From Eunapius fragilis (taxonomy: Eukaryota; Porifera; Demospongiae; Spongillida; Spongillidae), in NCBI GenBank assembly GCA_963681505.1, contig OY811983.1, positions 2,710,615-2,774,614 on the forward strand: a stretch of DNA of 64,000 nt, given 5' to 3'. A program made the translations under genes and the position numbers. Position 1 is the first letter of the stretch, and the number at the start of each line of letters is the position of its first letter. Shown here piece by piece: positions 34,630 to 47,007 of the stretch. Below the pieces are notes generated by a model. The model had not been told where the DNA came from. It ran no database searches and saw only the letters and a program-made list of their open reading frames with translations.

Positions 34630-37039
34630 CACTGGGATGGATGCCACCTTTGTAAGTTCTAAAGAAGATCCAGACATTCTGATGACAATTCCCTGTTCCC
34701 ACAGGGTAGGTGTGTACATGTGAGGATGAGGAACCCAATGCCACGTGTAGTTGCCAAATGCCTAGCCAACTTGTGAGGAAGCTCAAAAGTAATTATTCAC
34801 ATATCATCTTAACTGAAGATAGATGCCACCTCTGTAAGTTCTAAAGTGGATCCAGACATTCTGATGACAGTCCCATGTTCCCACAGGGGAGGTGTGTACA
34901 TAGGAGGATGGGGAACCCAACGCCACGCTTAGTTCCCCAATGCCTGGCCAACTTGTGAGTGGCCCCCAAATGAAATTATTCACATATCATCTAAACTGAA
35001 GATGGATGCCACCTCTGTAAGTTATATAGCGGAGTTGGACATTCTGATGACAGTTCCATGTTCCTACAGGGGAGGTGTGCTCATGAGAGGATGGGGAACC
35101 CAACGCCAAGCATAGTTCCCCAATGCCTGGCCAACTTGTGAGTGACCCTCAAATGAAATTATTCACATTTCATCTTAACTGAAGATGGATGCCACCTCTG
35201 TAAGTTCTAAAGTGGATCCAGACATTCTGATGACAGTCCCATGTTCCCACAGGGGAGGTGTGTACATAGGAGGATGGGGAACCCAACGCCACGCTTAGTT
35301 CCCCAATGCCTGGCCAACTTGTGAGTGACCCCCAAATGAAATTATTCACATATCATCTTAACTGAAGATGGATGCCACCTCTGTGAGTTATATAGCGGAG
35401 TTGGACATTCTGATGACAGTTCCATGTTCCTACAGGGGAGGTGTGCTCATGAGAGGATGGAGAACCCAATGCCAAGCATAGTTCCCCAATGCCTGGCCAA
35501 CTTGTGAGTGACCCTCAAATGAAATTATTCACATTTCATCTTAACTGAAGATGGATGCCACCTCTGTAAGTTATATAGCGGATCCAGACATTCTGATGAC
35601 AGTTCCATGTTCCCACAGGGGAAGTGAATACATTTGAGGATGGGAAACCCAACGCCAAGTGTAGTTACCCAATGCCTGGCCAACTTGTTAGTGACTCCCA
35701 AATGAAATTATTCACATATTATCTTAACTGAAGATGGATGCCACCTCTGTAAGTTCTAAAGCGATCCAGATATTCTGATGACAGTTCCATGATCCCACAG
35801 GGAGGTGTGTACATATGAGGATGGAGAACCCAACGCCACGCGTAGTTTCCCAATGCCTGCCAACTTATGAGTGACCCCCAAATGAAATTATTCACATATC
35901 ATCTTAACTGAAGATGGATGCCACCTAGCGGATCCAGACATTCTGATGACAGTTCCATATTCCCACAGGGGAGGTGAGTACATGTGAGAATGGCGAACCC
36001 AACGTCATGCGTTATTACCCAATGCCTGGCCAACTTGTGAGTGACCCCCAAATGAAATTATTCACATATTATCCTAAATGAAGATGGATGCCACCTCTGT
36101 AAGTTCTAAAGCAGATCCAGACATTCTGATGACAGTTCCATGTTCCCACAGGGGAGGTGTGCTCATGTGAGGATGGGAAACCCAACGCCACGCGTAGTTC
36201 CCCAATGCCTGGCCAACTTATGAGTGACCCCCAAATGAAATTATTCATATATCATCTTAACTGAAGATGGATGCCACCTCTGTAAGTTCTAAAGCAGATC
36301 CAGACATTCCGATGATAGTACCATGTTCCTACAGGGGAGATGTGCTCATATGAGGATGGGGAACCCAACGCCACGCTTAGTTTCCTGATGCCTGGCCAAC
36401 TTGTGAGTGATCCCCAAATGAAATTATTCATATATCATAAGATGGATGCCACCTCTGTAAGTTTTATAGCAGATCCAGACATTCTGATGACAGTTCTCCC
36501 TGTTCCCACAGGGTAGGTGTGGACGTATGAGGTTGGGGAACCCAACGCCACCAAATGCCTGGCCAACTTGTGAGGAACCTCAAATGAAATTAGTCACACA
36601 TCATGTTCACTGACAATGGATGCCACCTCTATAAGTTCTAAAGCAGATCCAGACATTATGATGACAGTTCCCTTTTCCCACAGGGTAGGTGTGGACGTGT
36701 GAGGCTGGGAAACCCAACGCCACGCGTAGTTCCCTAATGCCTCTCCAACCTGTGAGTGAACCCCAAATGAAATTATGAACATATCAACTTCACTGAAGAT
36801 GGATGACACCTCTGTTAAGTTTTATAGCAGATCCAGACATTCTGATGACAGTTCCCTGTTCCCACAGGGTAGGTGTGTACATATGAGGATAGGGAACCCA
36901 ACTCCATGCGTAGTTCCCTAATGCCTGGCCAAGCTGTGAGTGAACCCCAAATGAAATTACGAACATATCAACTTCACTGAAGATGGATGCCACCTCTGTA
37001 AGTTTTATAGCAGATCCAGACATTCTGATAACAGTTCCC
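34630..37039 (+). repeat. Satellite B array, forward orientation
   Basis: About 14 units of about 182 bp; the box CATTCTGATGACAG recurs near 34,676, 34,857, 35,039, 35,223, 35,406, 35,590, 35,770, 35,939, 36,121, 36,306, 36,480, 36,655, 36,838 and 37,020. Alternation of GGATCCAGACATT and GGAGTTGGACATT variants at 34,850-35,600 shows two-unit duplication. No coding frame persists. Confidence 0.9.
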
Positions 37040-37755
37040 CTCAGGTATGTTAAGACTGGCTACACTATATTGGGAATTTGAATTTTCAGCGAATTCAAAC
37101 ATTGCAACATGCCGCTTTTCTGGTTAGGGTACTTCTTGTAGCTATTCTCTTTATACCAAATCTTTGTTCAATGATCCCGCGAATTAATTCAATTGATAGT
37201 TGTCATAGCAACCTTAGTAGTTTATTGCATCGCGCTCCGAAATATGGGGGTGTTTCTTTACATTTTTGCAAAACCCGGGTGATTTAATATCGTTGTTTGT
37301 GGACAAAAACAGTTATTTATTTGATACTGGTCTAACTATTGTGGGTGGGCACAACGAAATGTAACATCGTTTGCGTAAGTTGCACAACGAAAATGATGAA
37401 TTTTGTTTTTAATTTTTCGCAGTTGTAATGTTTGTCTGCAAGCGCTCGAAGCGTTTCGAAATAGTGATCAAAAAGCCTAGTAGTATGATTAATTGTGGGT
37501 ATCCCAGAAGTAAAAGAATTGCAGAAAACTATTCATTTATCGCCCGGGTTTTCAATTCTAACATTAAGTCAATTATTTCACCGTGCGAACCGTTGTCATA
37601 GAAACAACATTATATATTAATTACGCGTTATCCATCCAACGTGTATTGGACATTATTAATCTGTGGTAATGTCTGTGTATGAATATTTATGAATAAACGC
37701 TTCCTTTGGCAGCCATTTAATTATTTTAAGTGTAATCAGTCTTAACACACCTGAG
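37040..37755. mobile_element. 716-bp terminal-inverted-repeat element inside satellite B
   Basis: Ends are CTCAGGTATGTTAAGACTGG and the near complement (27 bases, three mismatches). The satellite resumes exactly on the other side. CC flanks both ends, giving at most a 2-bp duplication. A short internal inverted pair (AAAACCCGGGTGA near 37,269 and TCGCCCGGGTTTT near 37,538) is present. No transposase; one 69-residue frame is unremarkable. Superfamily unassigned. Confidence 0.7.
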
Positions 37756-38475
37756 CCTGTTTTCCCACCGGGTAGGTGTGTACATGTGAGGATTGGGAAC
37801 CCAACGCCACGCGTAGTTCCCTAATGCCTGGCCAACCTATGAGTGAACCCCGAATGAAATTATTAACATATCAACTTCACTGAAGATGGATGCCATCTCT
37901 GTAAGTTCGAAAGTGGATCAAGACATTCTGATGACAGTTCCCTGTTCCCACAGGGTAGGTGTGTACAGGTGAGGATGGAGAACCCAACGCCACGCGTAGT
38001 TCCCTAATCCCTGGCCAACCTGTGAATGAACCCCAAATGAAATTATGAACATATCAACTTCACTGAAGATGGATGCCACCTCTGTAAAATTGTATAGCAG
38101 ATCCAGTCATTCTGATGACAGTTCCCTATTCCCATAGGGTAGGTATGTACATGTGAGGATGGGGAACCCAACGCCACGCGTAGTTCCCTAATGCCTGGCC
38201 ATCCTGTGAGTGAACCCCAAAAGAAATTATTAACATATCCTCACTGAAGATGGTCGCTACCTCTGTAAAGTTCTAAAGCAGATCCAGACTTGCTGATGAC
38301 AGCTCCCCTGTTCTCACAGGGTAGGTGAGTACATGTGAGGATGGGGAACCAAACGCCATGCGTAGTTCCCAAATGCCTGGCCAACTTGTGAGGAGCCTGA
38401 AATGAAATTATTCACACATCAACTTCACTGAAGATGGATGCCACCTCTGTAATTTCTAAAGCAGATGCATACATT
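37756..38475 (+). repeat. Satellite B array, continuation
   Basis: About four more units of the satellite run into the unique core at 38,484. The units here favour the GTAGGTGTGTACATGTGAGG variant. Confidence 0.85.
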
Positions 38476-38629
38476 CTTTTCTTATTGTAAAATTAATGAC
38501 AACACTTTTGCAACTGGTCTTAGTAACTCCTCAGATTTCATCTATTAATACCTGCACACCAAACCTTTCAACTAACACATGCTACGGTGGCCCGGTAGGT
38601 CGCGGGTACGAGCAGCGGTTTGAGAGCAA

Positions 38630-38845
38630 AAATGAGTACGAGCAACGGTCTGAGAGCAAAATTGCGTACGGTCCGAGAGCAAAATTGCGTACGGTCCAAG
38701 AGCAAAATTGCGTACGGTCCGAGAGCAAAATTGCGTACGGTCTGAGAGCAAAATTGCGTACGGTCCGAGAGCAAAATTGCGTATGGTCCGAGAGCAAAAA
38801 CGCGCAGGAGCTGAGAGCAAAAATGCGTACGAGCTGAGAGCAGTT
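38630..38845. repeat. 23-bp subterminal repeat of the fold-back element
   Basis: Eight or nine copies with core GAGCAAAATTGCGTACGGTC. The opposite arm (40,738-40,915) has about two fewer copies. Frames across it (Arg/Glu/Ser or Leu/Ser/Asp-rich) are repeat products. Confidence 0.85.
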
Positions 38846-39041
38846 GTTTACATTGGATTTAGGCATTACGCCATTTGTTTTTTTTCTTTAAAAAAATGGC
38901 TTCCAGATGCATCGCTAGCGTCACCCGTTTGTAACTTTTCCAAGGGCTGTTAACATCCTGGGGCAGCGCAAGGTAGCTATTCTCGATCCCTGATTGCGCA
39001 CCGGTGTGTAACTGTTTGGTGTGTGTGCGCGCGCGCGCGTG

Positions 39042-39068
39042 CGCGTGTGTGTGTGTGTGTGTGAATGT

Positions 39069-39116
<48 letters not shown>

Positions 39117-39261
39117 AATTCCTTTTACATCGTGATGTGTATCTCTTTATTTGTCATACACTGGTACAGTTAAGAGCAGTCTTGGGAGATTTATCAAAAG
39201 CACGAACAGCTGTGGTCTTATCTTATTTACTGTGCAGTGTGTGCACTAAGTCGGCTGACTG

Positions 39262-39320
<59 letters not shown>
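39042..39320. repeat. TG runs in left arm of the fold-back element
   Basis: TG runs at 39,042-39,114 and 39,265-39,323 are mirrored by CA runs at 40,463-40,523 and 40,246-40,320. Confidence 0.9.
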
Positions 39321-40244
39321 TGTGGTTTGTCTGCATCATGCATGTGTATGTTCTAGGCGTTAAAGAAGGGAAAATCATGCATATACTTTCACTTATTGTT
39401 TTGTCCCACTATTAATTGGGCCAAGGATCTTGTACACTCAAGATTGAGATACTAGTAATCGGCTTCAACCGCCCAGAACTCTCTAAGCTGCTGACATGTT
39501 GTCCCTCTCTCTCTCATTGCGTTGTTGCAGCTTTGATTGCCTCCCTGTCATTCTCAGGCTTGGGCAGTGCTGTTAACAGTAGGCGATGGCAGTGTTCAAC
39601 ACCAAGGTCTCCCTCTCCAATGCCATCTCTGCTCTGGACCCTCCCATTTCCCAGAGGGTCAAATGATAATGATATAAGCTTAACATTTCCACATCTTGTT
39701 GGAGTCTTCCTCCCCAGCCAACAGAGCTTACTTTCTGTCAGTAGCAGTTAGCTCCTCATGCTTCCTCTTGGCTACCGGTGGTCACTTCCCCTGGTATGGG
39801 TTTGTACCTGGATTCCAATGAGTACCAGATGGCCATTGGTGGTGGCTTGAGTTGGATACTTCCGATTAGTCTATGTGCCAATACTGCTCTCAACCCTTTT
39901 GGTCACCAGAAGGGGAAGGGACCACCGGTAGCCAAGAGGAAGCATGAGGGGCTAACTGCTACTGACAGAAGGTAAGTTCTGTTGGAGACTCCAACAAGAT
40001 GTGGAAATGTTGAGCTTATATCATTATCATTCCTGACAAGACCCTCTGGGGAATGGGAGGGTCCAGAGCAGACATGGCATTGGAGAGGGAGACCTTGGTG
40101 TTGAACACTGCCGTCGCCTACTGTTATCTTGAGTGTTACAAGATCCTTGGCCCAATTAATAGTGGGACAAAACAGTATGCATGATTTAAAAGTAAATTTC
40201 CCTTCTTTAACGCCTAGAACATAGACATGCATGATGCAGACAAA

Positions 40245-40322
<78 letters not shown>

Positions 40323-40460
40323 CAGTCAGCCGACTTAGTAGTGCACAGTAAATAAGATAAGACCACAGCTGTCCGTGCTTTTGGTAAATCTCCCAAGACT
40401 GCTCTTAACTGTACCAGTGTATGACAAATAAAGAGATACACATCACGATGTAAAGGAATT

Positions 40461-40524
<64 letters not shown>

Positions 40525-40956
40525 CACGCGCGCGCGCGCGCACACACAACACACACACCAAACAGTTACACACCGGTGCGCAATCAGGGATCGAGAATAG
40601 CTACCTTGCGCTGCCTCAGGATGTTAACAGCCCTTGGAAAAGTTACAAACGGGTGACGCTAGCGATGCATCTGGAAGCCATTTTTTTAAAGAAAAAAAAC
40701 AAATGGCGTAATGCCTAAATCCAATGTAAACAACTGCTCTCAGCTCGTACGCATTTTTGCTCTCAGCTCCTGCGCGTTTTTGCTCTCGGACCATACGCAA
40801 TTTTGCTCTCGGACCGTACGCAATTTTGCTCTCAGACCGTACGCAATTTTGCTCTCGGACCGTACGCAATTTTGCTCTCAGACCGTTGCTCGTACTCATT
40901 TTTGCTCTCAAACCGCTGCTCGTACCCGCGACCTACCGGGCCACCGTACACATGCT

Positions 40957-41950
40957 CCACACCAACCCGAATCCAGGTTTTTAAAAGCATAGACATGCAC
41001 TGAAATGTATCATTGTTTTGCATATTCCAAATTACAATACATCGGTCCTGCAGCACCATTCAGATTACTTGGTTATTCCCATTCAGATTACTTGTTATTC
41101 TTAAAAGCGTTGTCTAGTAGGCCATTGAAAAGATGGTCCCAGGAAGGAGACAGCACCCAGGAACTAGCCATGGCATAGTGTTCTCCATCCTCACATGTAA
41201 ACACCTACCCTGTGGGAACAGGGAATTGTCATCAGAATGTGTGGATCTGCTATAAAACTTACAGAGGTGGCATCCATCTTCTGTGAAGATGAGATGGGAA
41301 TAATTTCATTTGGGGGTCGCTCATGAGTTGGTCAGGCATTGGGGTTACGCGTGGTGTTGGGTTGCCCATCCTCACATGTACACACCTACCCTGTGGGAAC
41401 AGGGAACTGTCATCAGAAAGTCTGGATCCGCTTTAGAACTTATAGAGGTGGCATCCTTCTTCAGTGAAGTTGATGTGTGAATAATTTCATTTGAGGTTCC
41501 TCACAAGTTGGCTAGGCATTTGGGAACTACACGTGGCGTTGGGTTCCCCATCCTCACATGTACACACCTACCCTGTGGGAACAGGGAACTGTCATCAGAA
41601 TGTCTGGATGTGCTTTAGAACTTAGAGGTGGCATCCATCTTCAGTGAAGATGATATGTGAATAATTTCATTTGGGGGTTACTCACAAGTCAGTCAGGCAT
41701 TGGGGAACTACGCGTGGTGTTGGGTTCTCAATCCTCACGTACACATCTACCCTGTGGGAACAGGAAACTGTCATGAGAATGTCTGGATCTGTTTTCATAG
41801 GTGGCATCCATCTTTAGTGAAGATGATATGTGAATAATTTCATTTGGGGGTCACTAACTAGTCAGTCTGGCATTGGGGAGCTACGTGTGGCGTTGGGTCC
41901 CCCATCCTGACATGTGCACACCTACCCTGTGGGAACAGGGAACTGTCATA
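40957..41950 (-). repeat. Satellite B core and reverse-orientation array
   Basis: The core (40,957-41,110) continues the sequence broken at 38,583. About five satellite units then follow in the opposite orientation to 34,630-38,475, ending at about 41,950. The whole 34,397-41,950 block is thus a large fold-back around the core. Confidence 0.85.
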
Positions 41951-42313
41951 TTGATATCAAATGTATCATATTCCACTTACCACATTTCAGAACAGCAAAT
42001 TGCCCAGTCAGTATATGTATGCATGTCTAGTAAGTTTATTTTACATCATTTTTTATGCACATTGCAATAATATCACACAACAGGCTGCTAGGCTTGTGTT
42101 GGAAAATGTTACTATTGAATACAACCAAGTACACTGCTAATGTATCCAGCAGGCCTTTCAAAAGTATTTCACTTTCAGGATATGGTGGAATGGTTTCGTC
42201 TCCAAATGTTGTATGAGCTCTCAGTTAGAGATTTGTTCCCTATGAAGATATTAACAGGTCAATAACTATTCAGGATAAAAAGCATGCGTTACTGTCTTTT
42301 TAAACTATGTTTC
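41951..42313. other. Intergenic, no gene seen
   Basis: Unique AT-rich sequence between satellite B and the third hairpin MITE. Confidence 0.5.
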
Positions 42314-42610
42314 ACAAGTAAATAAAAACCTTCTCTAACGAGAAAGTTGGTGGGCATATAGGATTGACAATGTTGGTGTAAAAAGCACGGAAACAAGTGT
42401 GACAGAAATGTTACTGGAAAATTGAAATAGGCCTATATTTAGCCCAGTCACATTTAGGCAGCGCACGCCTGAGAAAATGGGCTAAATATAGGCCTATTTC
42501 AATTTTCCAGTAACATTTCTGTCACACTTGTTTCCGTGCTTTTTACACCAACATTGTCAATCCTATATGCCCACCAACTTTCTCGTTAGAGAAGGTTTTT
42601 ATTTACTTGT
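42314..42610. mobile_element. Hairpin MITE, copy 3
   Basis: 297-bp palindrome starting ACAAGTAAATAAAAACC. TTC flanks both sides (42,311-42,313 and 42,611-42,613), a 3-bp duplication. The arms match each other nearly perfectly while differing from copies 1 and 2 through much of the stem. Confidence 0.85.
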
Positions 42611-42834
42611 TTCATAAGTTTTTTTTTCTCCGTGTCAACGAAGCTTCATAACTGTAATGTGATGAGGAACGATGTGCAATGGACAAAATGTCTATACCTT
42701 ACGAACGCTTTGTGCATTGCCCCGACCACAAGTTACTATATAACATTAATAAATACGTATGTAAAATTAATGTTACAATAACAATAAAATTAATAGTGAT
42801 AAGTGTAGTTGTTTTTGATAAAATAAATAGTTTT

Positions 42835-44641
42835 GCCGCCTCCTGTTCCTCGGCCTCTTCCTCTTCTTCTTCTCCCCCCCTCCCCCCGGGGTAAGGCCAT
42901 GCGGGTGGCGGGGGCAGTAAAAAAGGCGGGGGCAGCATTGGGGGGAGCATCAGCGGGGGTAACGCTGCAGGCGGTGGGTCCAGCGCTGCTGCAGGCGGTG
43001 GCCGCGCTTCTGCTGGCGGTGGCGGAGGGTCCAGCGCTGCTGCAGGCGGTGGCGGGGCTTCTGCTGGCGGTGGCCGTGGGTCCAGCGCTGCTGCAGGCGG
43101 TGGCGGCACTTCTGCTGGCGGTGGCCGTGTGAGTGTACGAATTATCAAAGAAGTAAGGCTCAGCCCCAGCAGTATGAAACCTATGCCCGACTAAAATATC
43201 ACTCTCTTGCAACTTCTTTGCATTAACCTTACGGATAGTTTTTAGCAGTGACCCTGCCTGTGATCTTCGTACACTTATTGCTTTAGCAAGTAATGCATCT
43301 GCACTAATCTTACTTACTGCTGCACGGGCAGATCTTGTAACAACCTTTTGAGCTAGCAATGGATGGCTATTGCAGAAAGCATTGTTTACATCACTCAGAA
43401 GCTCACTATCCCTAAGAATTGCTTTTTCAAGACTCACTCCATACTCTGCTAGTGTGCGAGAGTTGGGCTCAAACAGGGAGTAACTATACGGGAGAAGATA
43501 GGGTTGCAGTACTTTTATTTTACCACACATTATGCCTTATCATGTATCAAAACATTTTACCAACTGCGCATAACGTGAATTATTTTATTTTCATACAACT
43601 CAATTTTCTGTACACACATGTGTAGTGGACCTTTAAAACAACGTGAGAGACACAAATTACCTTTTGTACCCTTTACATGTACATGGGGAACTTTTACTTG
43701 TGGGAAGCCTTACTGTACATCTGATAATCGGCTGCATGCAAGGTTGGATGCGCATGACAGACTTGTTAATTAAATTTCTGAAAATGCAATTACAGTAGTA
43801 CACACATGTGTATAGTCCTTTATTGCACATCACATTTACAATGTAACAGACACAGATGCATGTACATGTACAAATAACCTTTTGTACAAACATTGACCTT
43901 TACCAGGGAACATCCCGTGTAGGAAGCCATACTGTACATCTGATAATATGTCATGCAGGCATACAAGAGTGTTAATGTGTGCATGACAGGAAGCCATGAG
44001 CCACGTGCATAGCAGCCCTTAGATTTTAAATGGTACATACAGCATGCTATAACATACCTTTGGGTGGTAGTGGTAGTGGTAGTTCTACGACCCTTCCAAT
44101 ACCGACTCATTCTAGCTGCCTTAATGGTAGCTGAATTACCCCTGTATATCCGCCTTTTAGCAGCACGGTTCTCCTCGACGCGCTCTTGATATCGCTGCCT
44201 TTTAACAGCACGGTTCTCCTCGAGGTCCTCTCCATATCGCTGCCTTTTAGCAGCACGGTTCTCCTCGAGGTCCTCTCCATATCGCTGCCTTTTAGCAGCA
44301 CGCTTAGGTTCAATATTTGCGATGTAGCTCTCGCGTACAGAGGCCTTCTTTTTTTCAGGATCGGCCTTGTAGCTCTCGCGTACAAAGGCCTTCTTTTTTT
44401 CAGGATCGGCCTTGTAGCTCTCGCGTACAGAGGCCTTCTTTTTTTCAGGATCGGCCTTGTAGCTCTCGCGTACAGAGGCCTTCTTTTTTTCAGGATCGGC
44501 CTTGTAGCTCTCGCGTACAGAGGCCTTCTTTTTTTCAGGGTCGGCCTTGTAGCGCTCTCGGGCTTTAGCCTTGTTCTCTTCTTGCTTTTGGAGGTATTCC
44601 GCTCGTTGCTTCGTTCTCTTCTTTCGATTACGCGAAGGCAT
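42835..44641 (-). CDS. KADPEKKK-repeat basic protein, two exons
   Basis: Exon 1 (44,641 to about 44,060, donor AG|GTATGT) encodes a strongly basic, helical protein. It starts MPSRNRKKRTKQRAEY, then carries five tandem 15-residue repeats (YKADPEKKKASVRES), and then repeats of the type AAKRQRYGEDLEENR. Exon 2 probably begins near 43,518 (acceptor AAAAG) and reads VLQPYLLPYSYSLFEPN, a helical region (VSKISADALLAKAISVRRSQ), then an Ala/Ser-rich tandem tail (TACSSAGPTATASRS). Proteins with the same lysine/glutamate repeats are, from memory, numerous in sponge genomes, often beside mobile elements. The function is unknown; a nucleic-acid-binding coiled protein is plausible. The C-terminal end, in GC-rich repeat DNA, is uncertain. 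Confidence 0.55.
42838..43130. repeat. GC-rich 60-bp minisatellite in the exon-2 tail
   Basis: Repeats of about 60 bases with core GTCCAGCGCTGCTGCAGGCG and GGCGGTGGC boxes. Composition is sharply GC-rich against AT-rich surroundings. All three minus-strand frames are partly open. Confidence 0.75.
44325..44560. repeat. 45-bp coding tandem repeat
   Basis: Five nearly identical 45-bp units encode the YKADPEKKKASVRES repeat on the minus strand. The last units are identical at the nucleotide level, showing recent expansion. Confidence 0.85.
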
Positions 44642-45001
44642 TTTTAGAAAAACAACTTCACTTAGCCAAAATAAGTAACGACTAAACTGACACCAAAATA
44701 AATTTTGTGCCTGTTGGAGTATTTATACTGCCTAAAATTATCCATACTCCTGTATTTAGAACAAAGTAATATACCCATACCGTATATAGTACTTTTTCGT
44801 TGTAGCTTCTTTATTACCTTAAGGGGCACCGCGCCGGTAAATTCTGAAGCGATTGGTACTATCGCCGTTCTTTAAAACCATTCCTAGCGTGAGTTATACT
44901 TGACGGAGAAGAAGAAGAAGACGACGACGACCAACAATTTTTTTGGGCGTGGGCACGAGAAACAGGTTCTTAGTTGGTCTAGAAGCGCATAGTTTTATGA
45001 C

Positions 45002-45600
45002 ATGAAACTAGCACCAAAACGTAGATCTTGGTGTTGTCGTTCGATTGCTGCAAAGAGAAAAGCTATCCGTTTCTTCGTTGTCCCTCGCGACGCAACTGAA
45101 AATTTTTAATGACATTCATGACTCCTCAATCAATCCTATATTGAACCTGCTGACGCAGGTTCAGATAATAAGAGAATGCTGTGGATAAGGTATGGCTTTC
45201 GTAGTGACATTAGCTTATTATCCTTTCTTGTTTACTTGGATAGGAAACATTACTTCATCGCCCATCAATGCTCATTGTAAAGCTGTTATTATACCTGAAG
45301 ACAGTAGGGTATGCTACATGTGAAATAAATGGTGATGCATATATTTTACCGTTTTTCCCCCGCTCCAGTGCATTGTAATAACAATAAAAGTGACACATTT
45401 TCGAATCAAAGTACCCCTGACCACTATGATAGCAGTAATGACAACATTCGTTGTAGTGAAAGAGGTTGTTTTGGTTCTAAGAATGTGGAGAAATTCCTGA
45501 TCCCATCTTACTACAAGAAGCCAGATGTGGATGATATATGTGCTCTGAAGTGGCGTTTACATGCATCATTATATGTTAAGTTCTTTCCCTCATTGAGAAG
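45002..45600 (+). CDS. Possible two-exon gene of unknown function
   Basis: A short first frame at 45,002-45,109 (MKLAPKRRSWCCRSIAAKRK) is divergent from the KADPEKKK gene. A frame at about 45,367-45,575 follows a CGCTCCAG acceptor (motifs HYDSSNDNIRCSERGC and PSYYKKPDVDDICALKW). I do not recognise either, and the joining intron is a guess. Confidence 0.25.
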
Positions 45601-45936
45601 ACCTCGAGCTCATTACACGTAAGATCACCTACAGTTTTCATTAATAATCCTTGAAATACACAGTGAACAGCGAATGCCCTTTCAGTAGAAACTTCATATA
45701 AGGAAAGTTGTGAAGGGCTATCACCGCTCTTATAACGACGAAGTTTGATACAACCCGAGAAGCGGCTATTTCGCATGTCTTTACCCACACATTGCCATAA
45801 TAACTGCAAATACAAACCTATGCATGGCACAATCAATGAATATATATTCAAAACGAAATGATAATCATTAGCCGTACGGCCTAATTGTAAGTGATAATTG
45901 CTTGGAATGTGAGGCCGAAGAATGTGAGGCTGAACA

Positions 45937-46150
45937 CTGTTAAAAAAAAAGGCCCGAGGGGTGTTACAGCTCAGGAGTGTTACAGCCCAGGGGGTGTTTT
46001 GGTAACACACAAGGGTGTTCTGCTTACATCTATGAGTGTAGGCAAAGTATGGTAGGGTGTTAGCAACGTACCGCACCAATAATGGGGTGTTAAGGCACAA
46101 TAAAGGTGTGCTATCATAACACTGATTTACCGCATTACACCCCAGTATAT
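45937..46150. mobile_element. AACACCCC-rich MITE, inverted copy
   Basis: Begins CACTGTTAAAAAAAAAGGCC and ends TACCGCATTACACCCCAGTA against a TA run (46,147-46,163). Reverse complement of 21,897-22,113. Confidence 0.75.
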
Positions 46151-46743
46151 ATATATATATATATTGAGTGTATATGGGGTTCCCAGCCTTTTTTATAATT
46201 ACCTTTTGACGGATTGAGGGCGTTGTTTGCGAGATGACATATGGCAGCCGATCTGGACTTATAAAGGCAAGCCGAACGTTATCTTAACGGTATACACGCA
46301 CACAACTTACGAGTACTAAACGTCTAACATACGCTTGCTTTGGCACGCGGGCGTTCGTCGGTATGGATTTGTAGACTATGTCGTGATGCTAATGCGTTTG
46401 TATACATGCATATTTAACTTCGCTTTGTTAACGTGAAATATAAAGCCTCGCTGTGTTTATGAAGTCTTGCCTGCAGTGTTCATGTATGTGCCGCGCGCGG
46501 TGTTTATTCAAAGGTGACCGGTACTTGCGTTAATATGCAAGCAGCATGCAAGCTTGTTTATTATCCTGCATGCCGCGTAGTGTTGAGAGTGAATGTTAAG
46601 TAGCACGGCTTGGACAGTAAAGGTGTATTTAAATCCATCTGGATTCTATTTAGACCACACTCTAGTAAAATGACATGGGAACATATACTTAATACATTGT
46701 CAGATACAAGTATTTTTATATGCCAATGCTTGAATGTTTGTAG

Positions 46744-46918
46744 GAGGAACTAGCTTCTCAGTAGCAACCTTTGGACAAGGAACAGAGCCCATTATGTTAG
46801 ACGATGTAGGATGTACTGGAACTGAGGCAAGACTGTGGGATTGTCGACTCGAAACAGAGGTGTTGGACTCCACTCATGTTGAAGACGCATATGCATATGT
46901 TATCACATGTAGCTCAAG
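46744..46918 (+). CDS. SRCR-domain exon (partial gene)
   Basis: The exon is bounded by a TTTGTAG acceptor and an AG|GTAGGC donor. It encodes the C-terminal half of a scavenger receptor cysteine-rich domain: [20 protein letters not shown], then RLWDC, then [13 protein letters not shown]. The two cysteines CTG and DC and the final C match SRCR spacing, although the usual W-G-x-x-x-C segment is altered. Such domains are extracellular and often tandem in sponge receptors. I found no neighbouring SRCR exons, so this is a fragment or an isolated duplicated exon. The mirrored copy carries a stop codon. Confidence 0.65.
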
Positions 46919-47007
46919 GTAGGCCTCAAATTATTTTACTAGTCAGCTTGACATGGGTATATGCTAACAGTTATGCAGCTACATATGTCTACTTAAGACA
47001 AACATGA

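Larger units (their letters stand above)
38584..40947. mobile_element. 2.36-kb palindromic fold-back element with 9-bp target duplication
   Basis: The left end is ACGGTGGCCCGGTAGGTCGC, the right end its exact complement. ACACATGCT flanks both sides (38,575-38,583 and 40,948-40,956). The uninterrupted site with a single ACACATGCT exists at 2,626-2,634. The arms extend almost to the centre (about 39,790-39,930). The left arm has about 130 extra bases (39,443-39,580). Arms contain a 23-bp tandem repeat, TG/CA runs and a conserved non-coding segment. No transposase frame was recognised. Confidence 0.9.

Noticed and set aside
34630-41950. Short frames in satellite B as genes
   Set aside because: They do not persist from unit to unit and end at unit boundaries.
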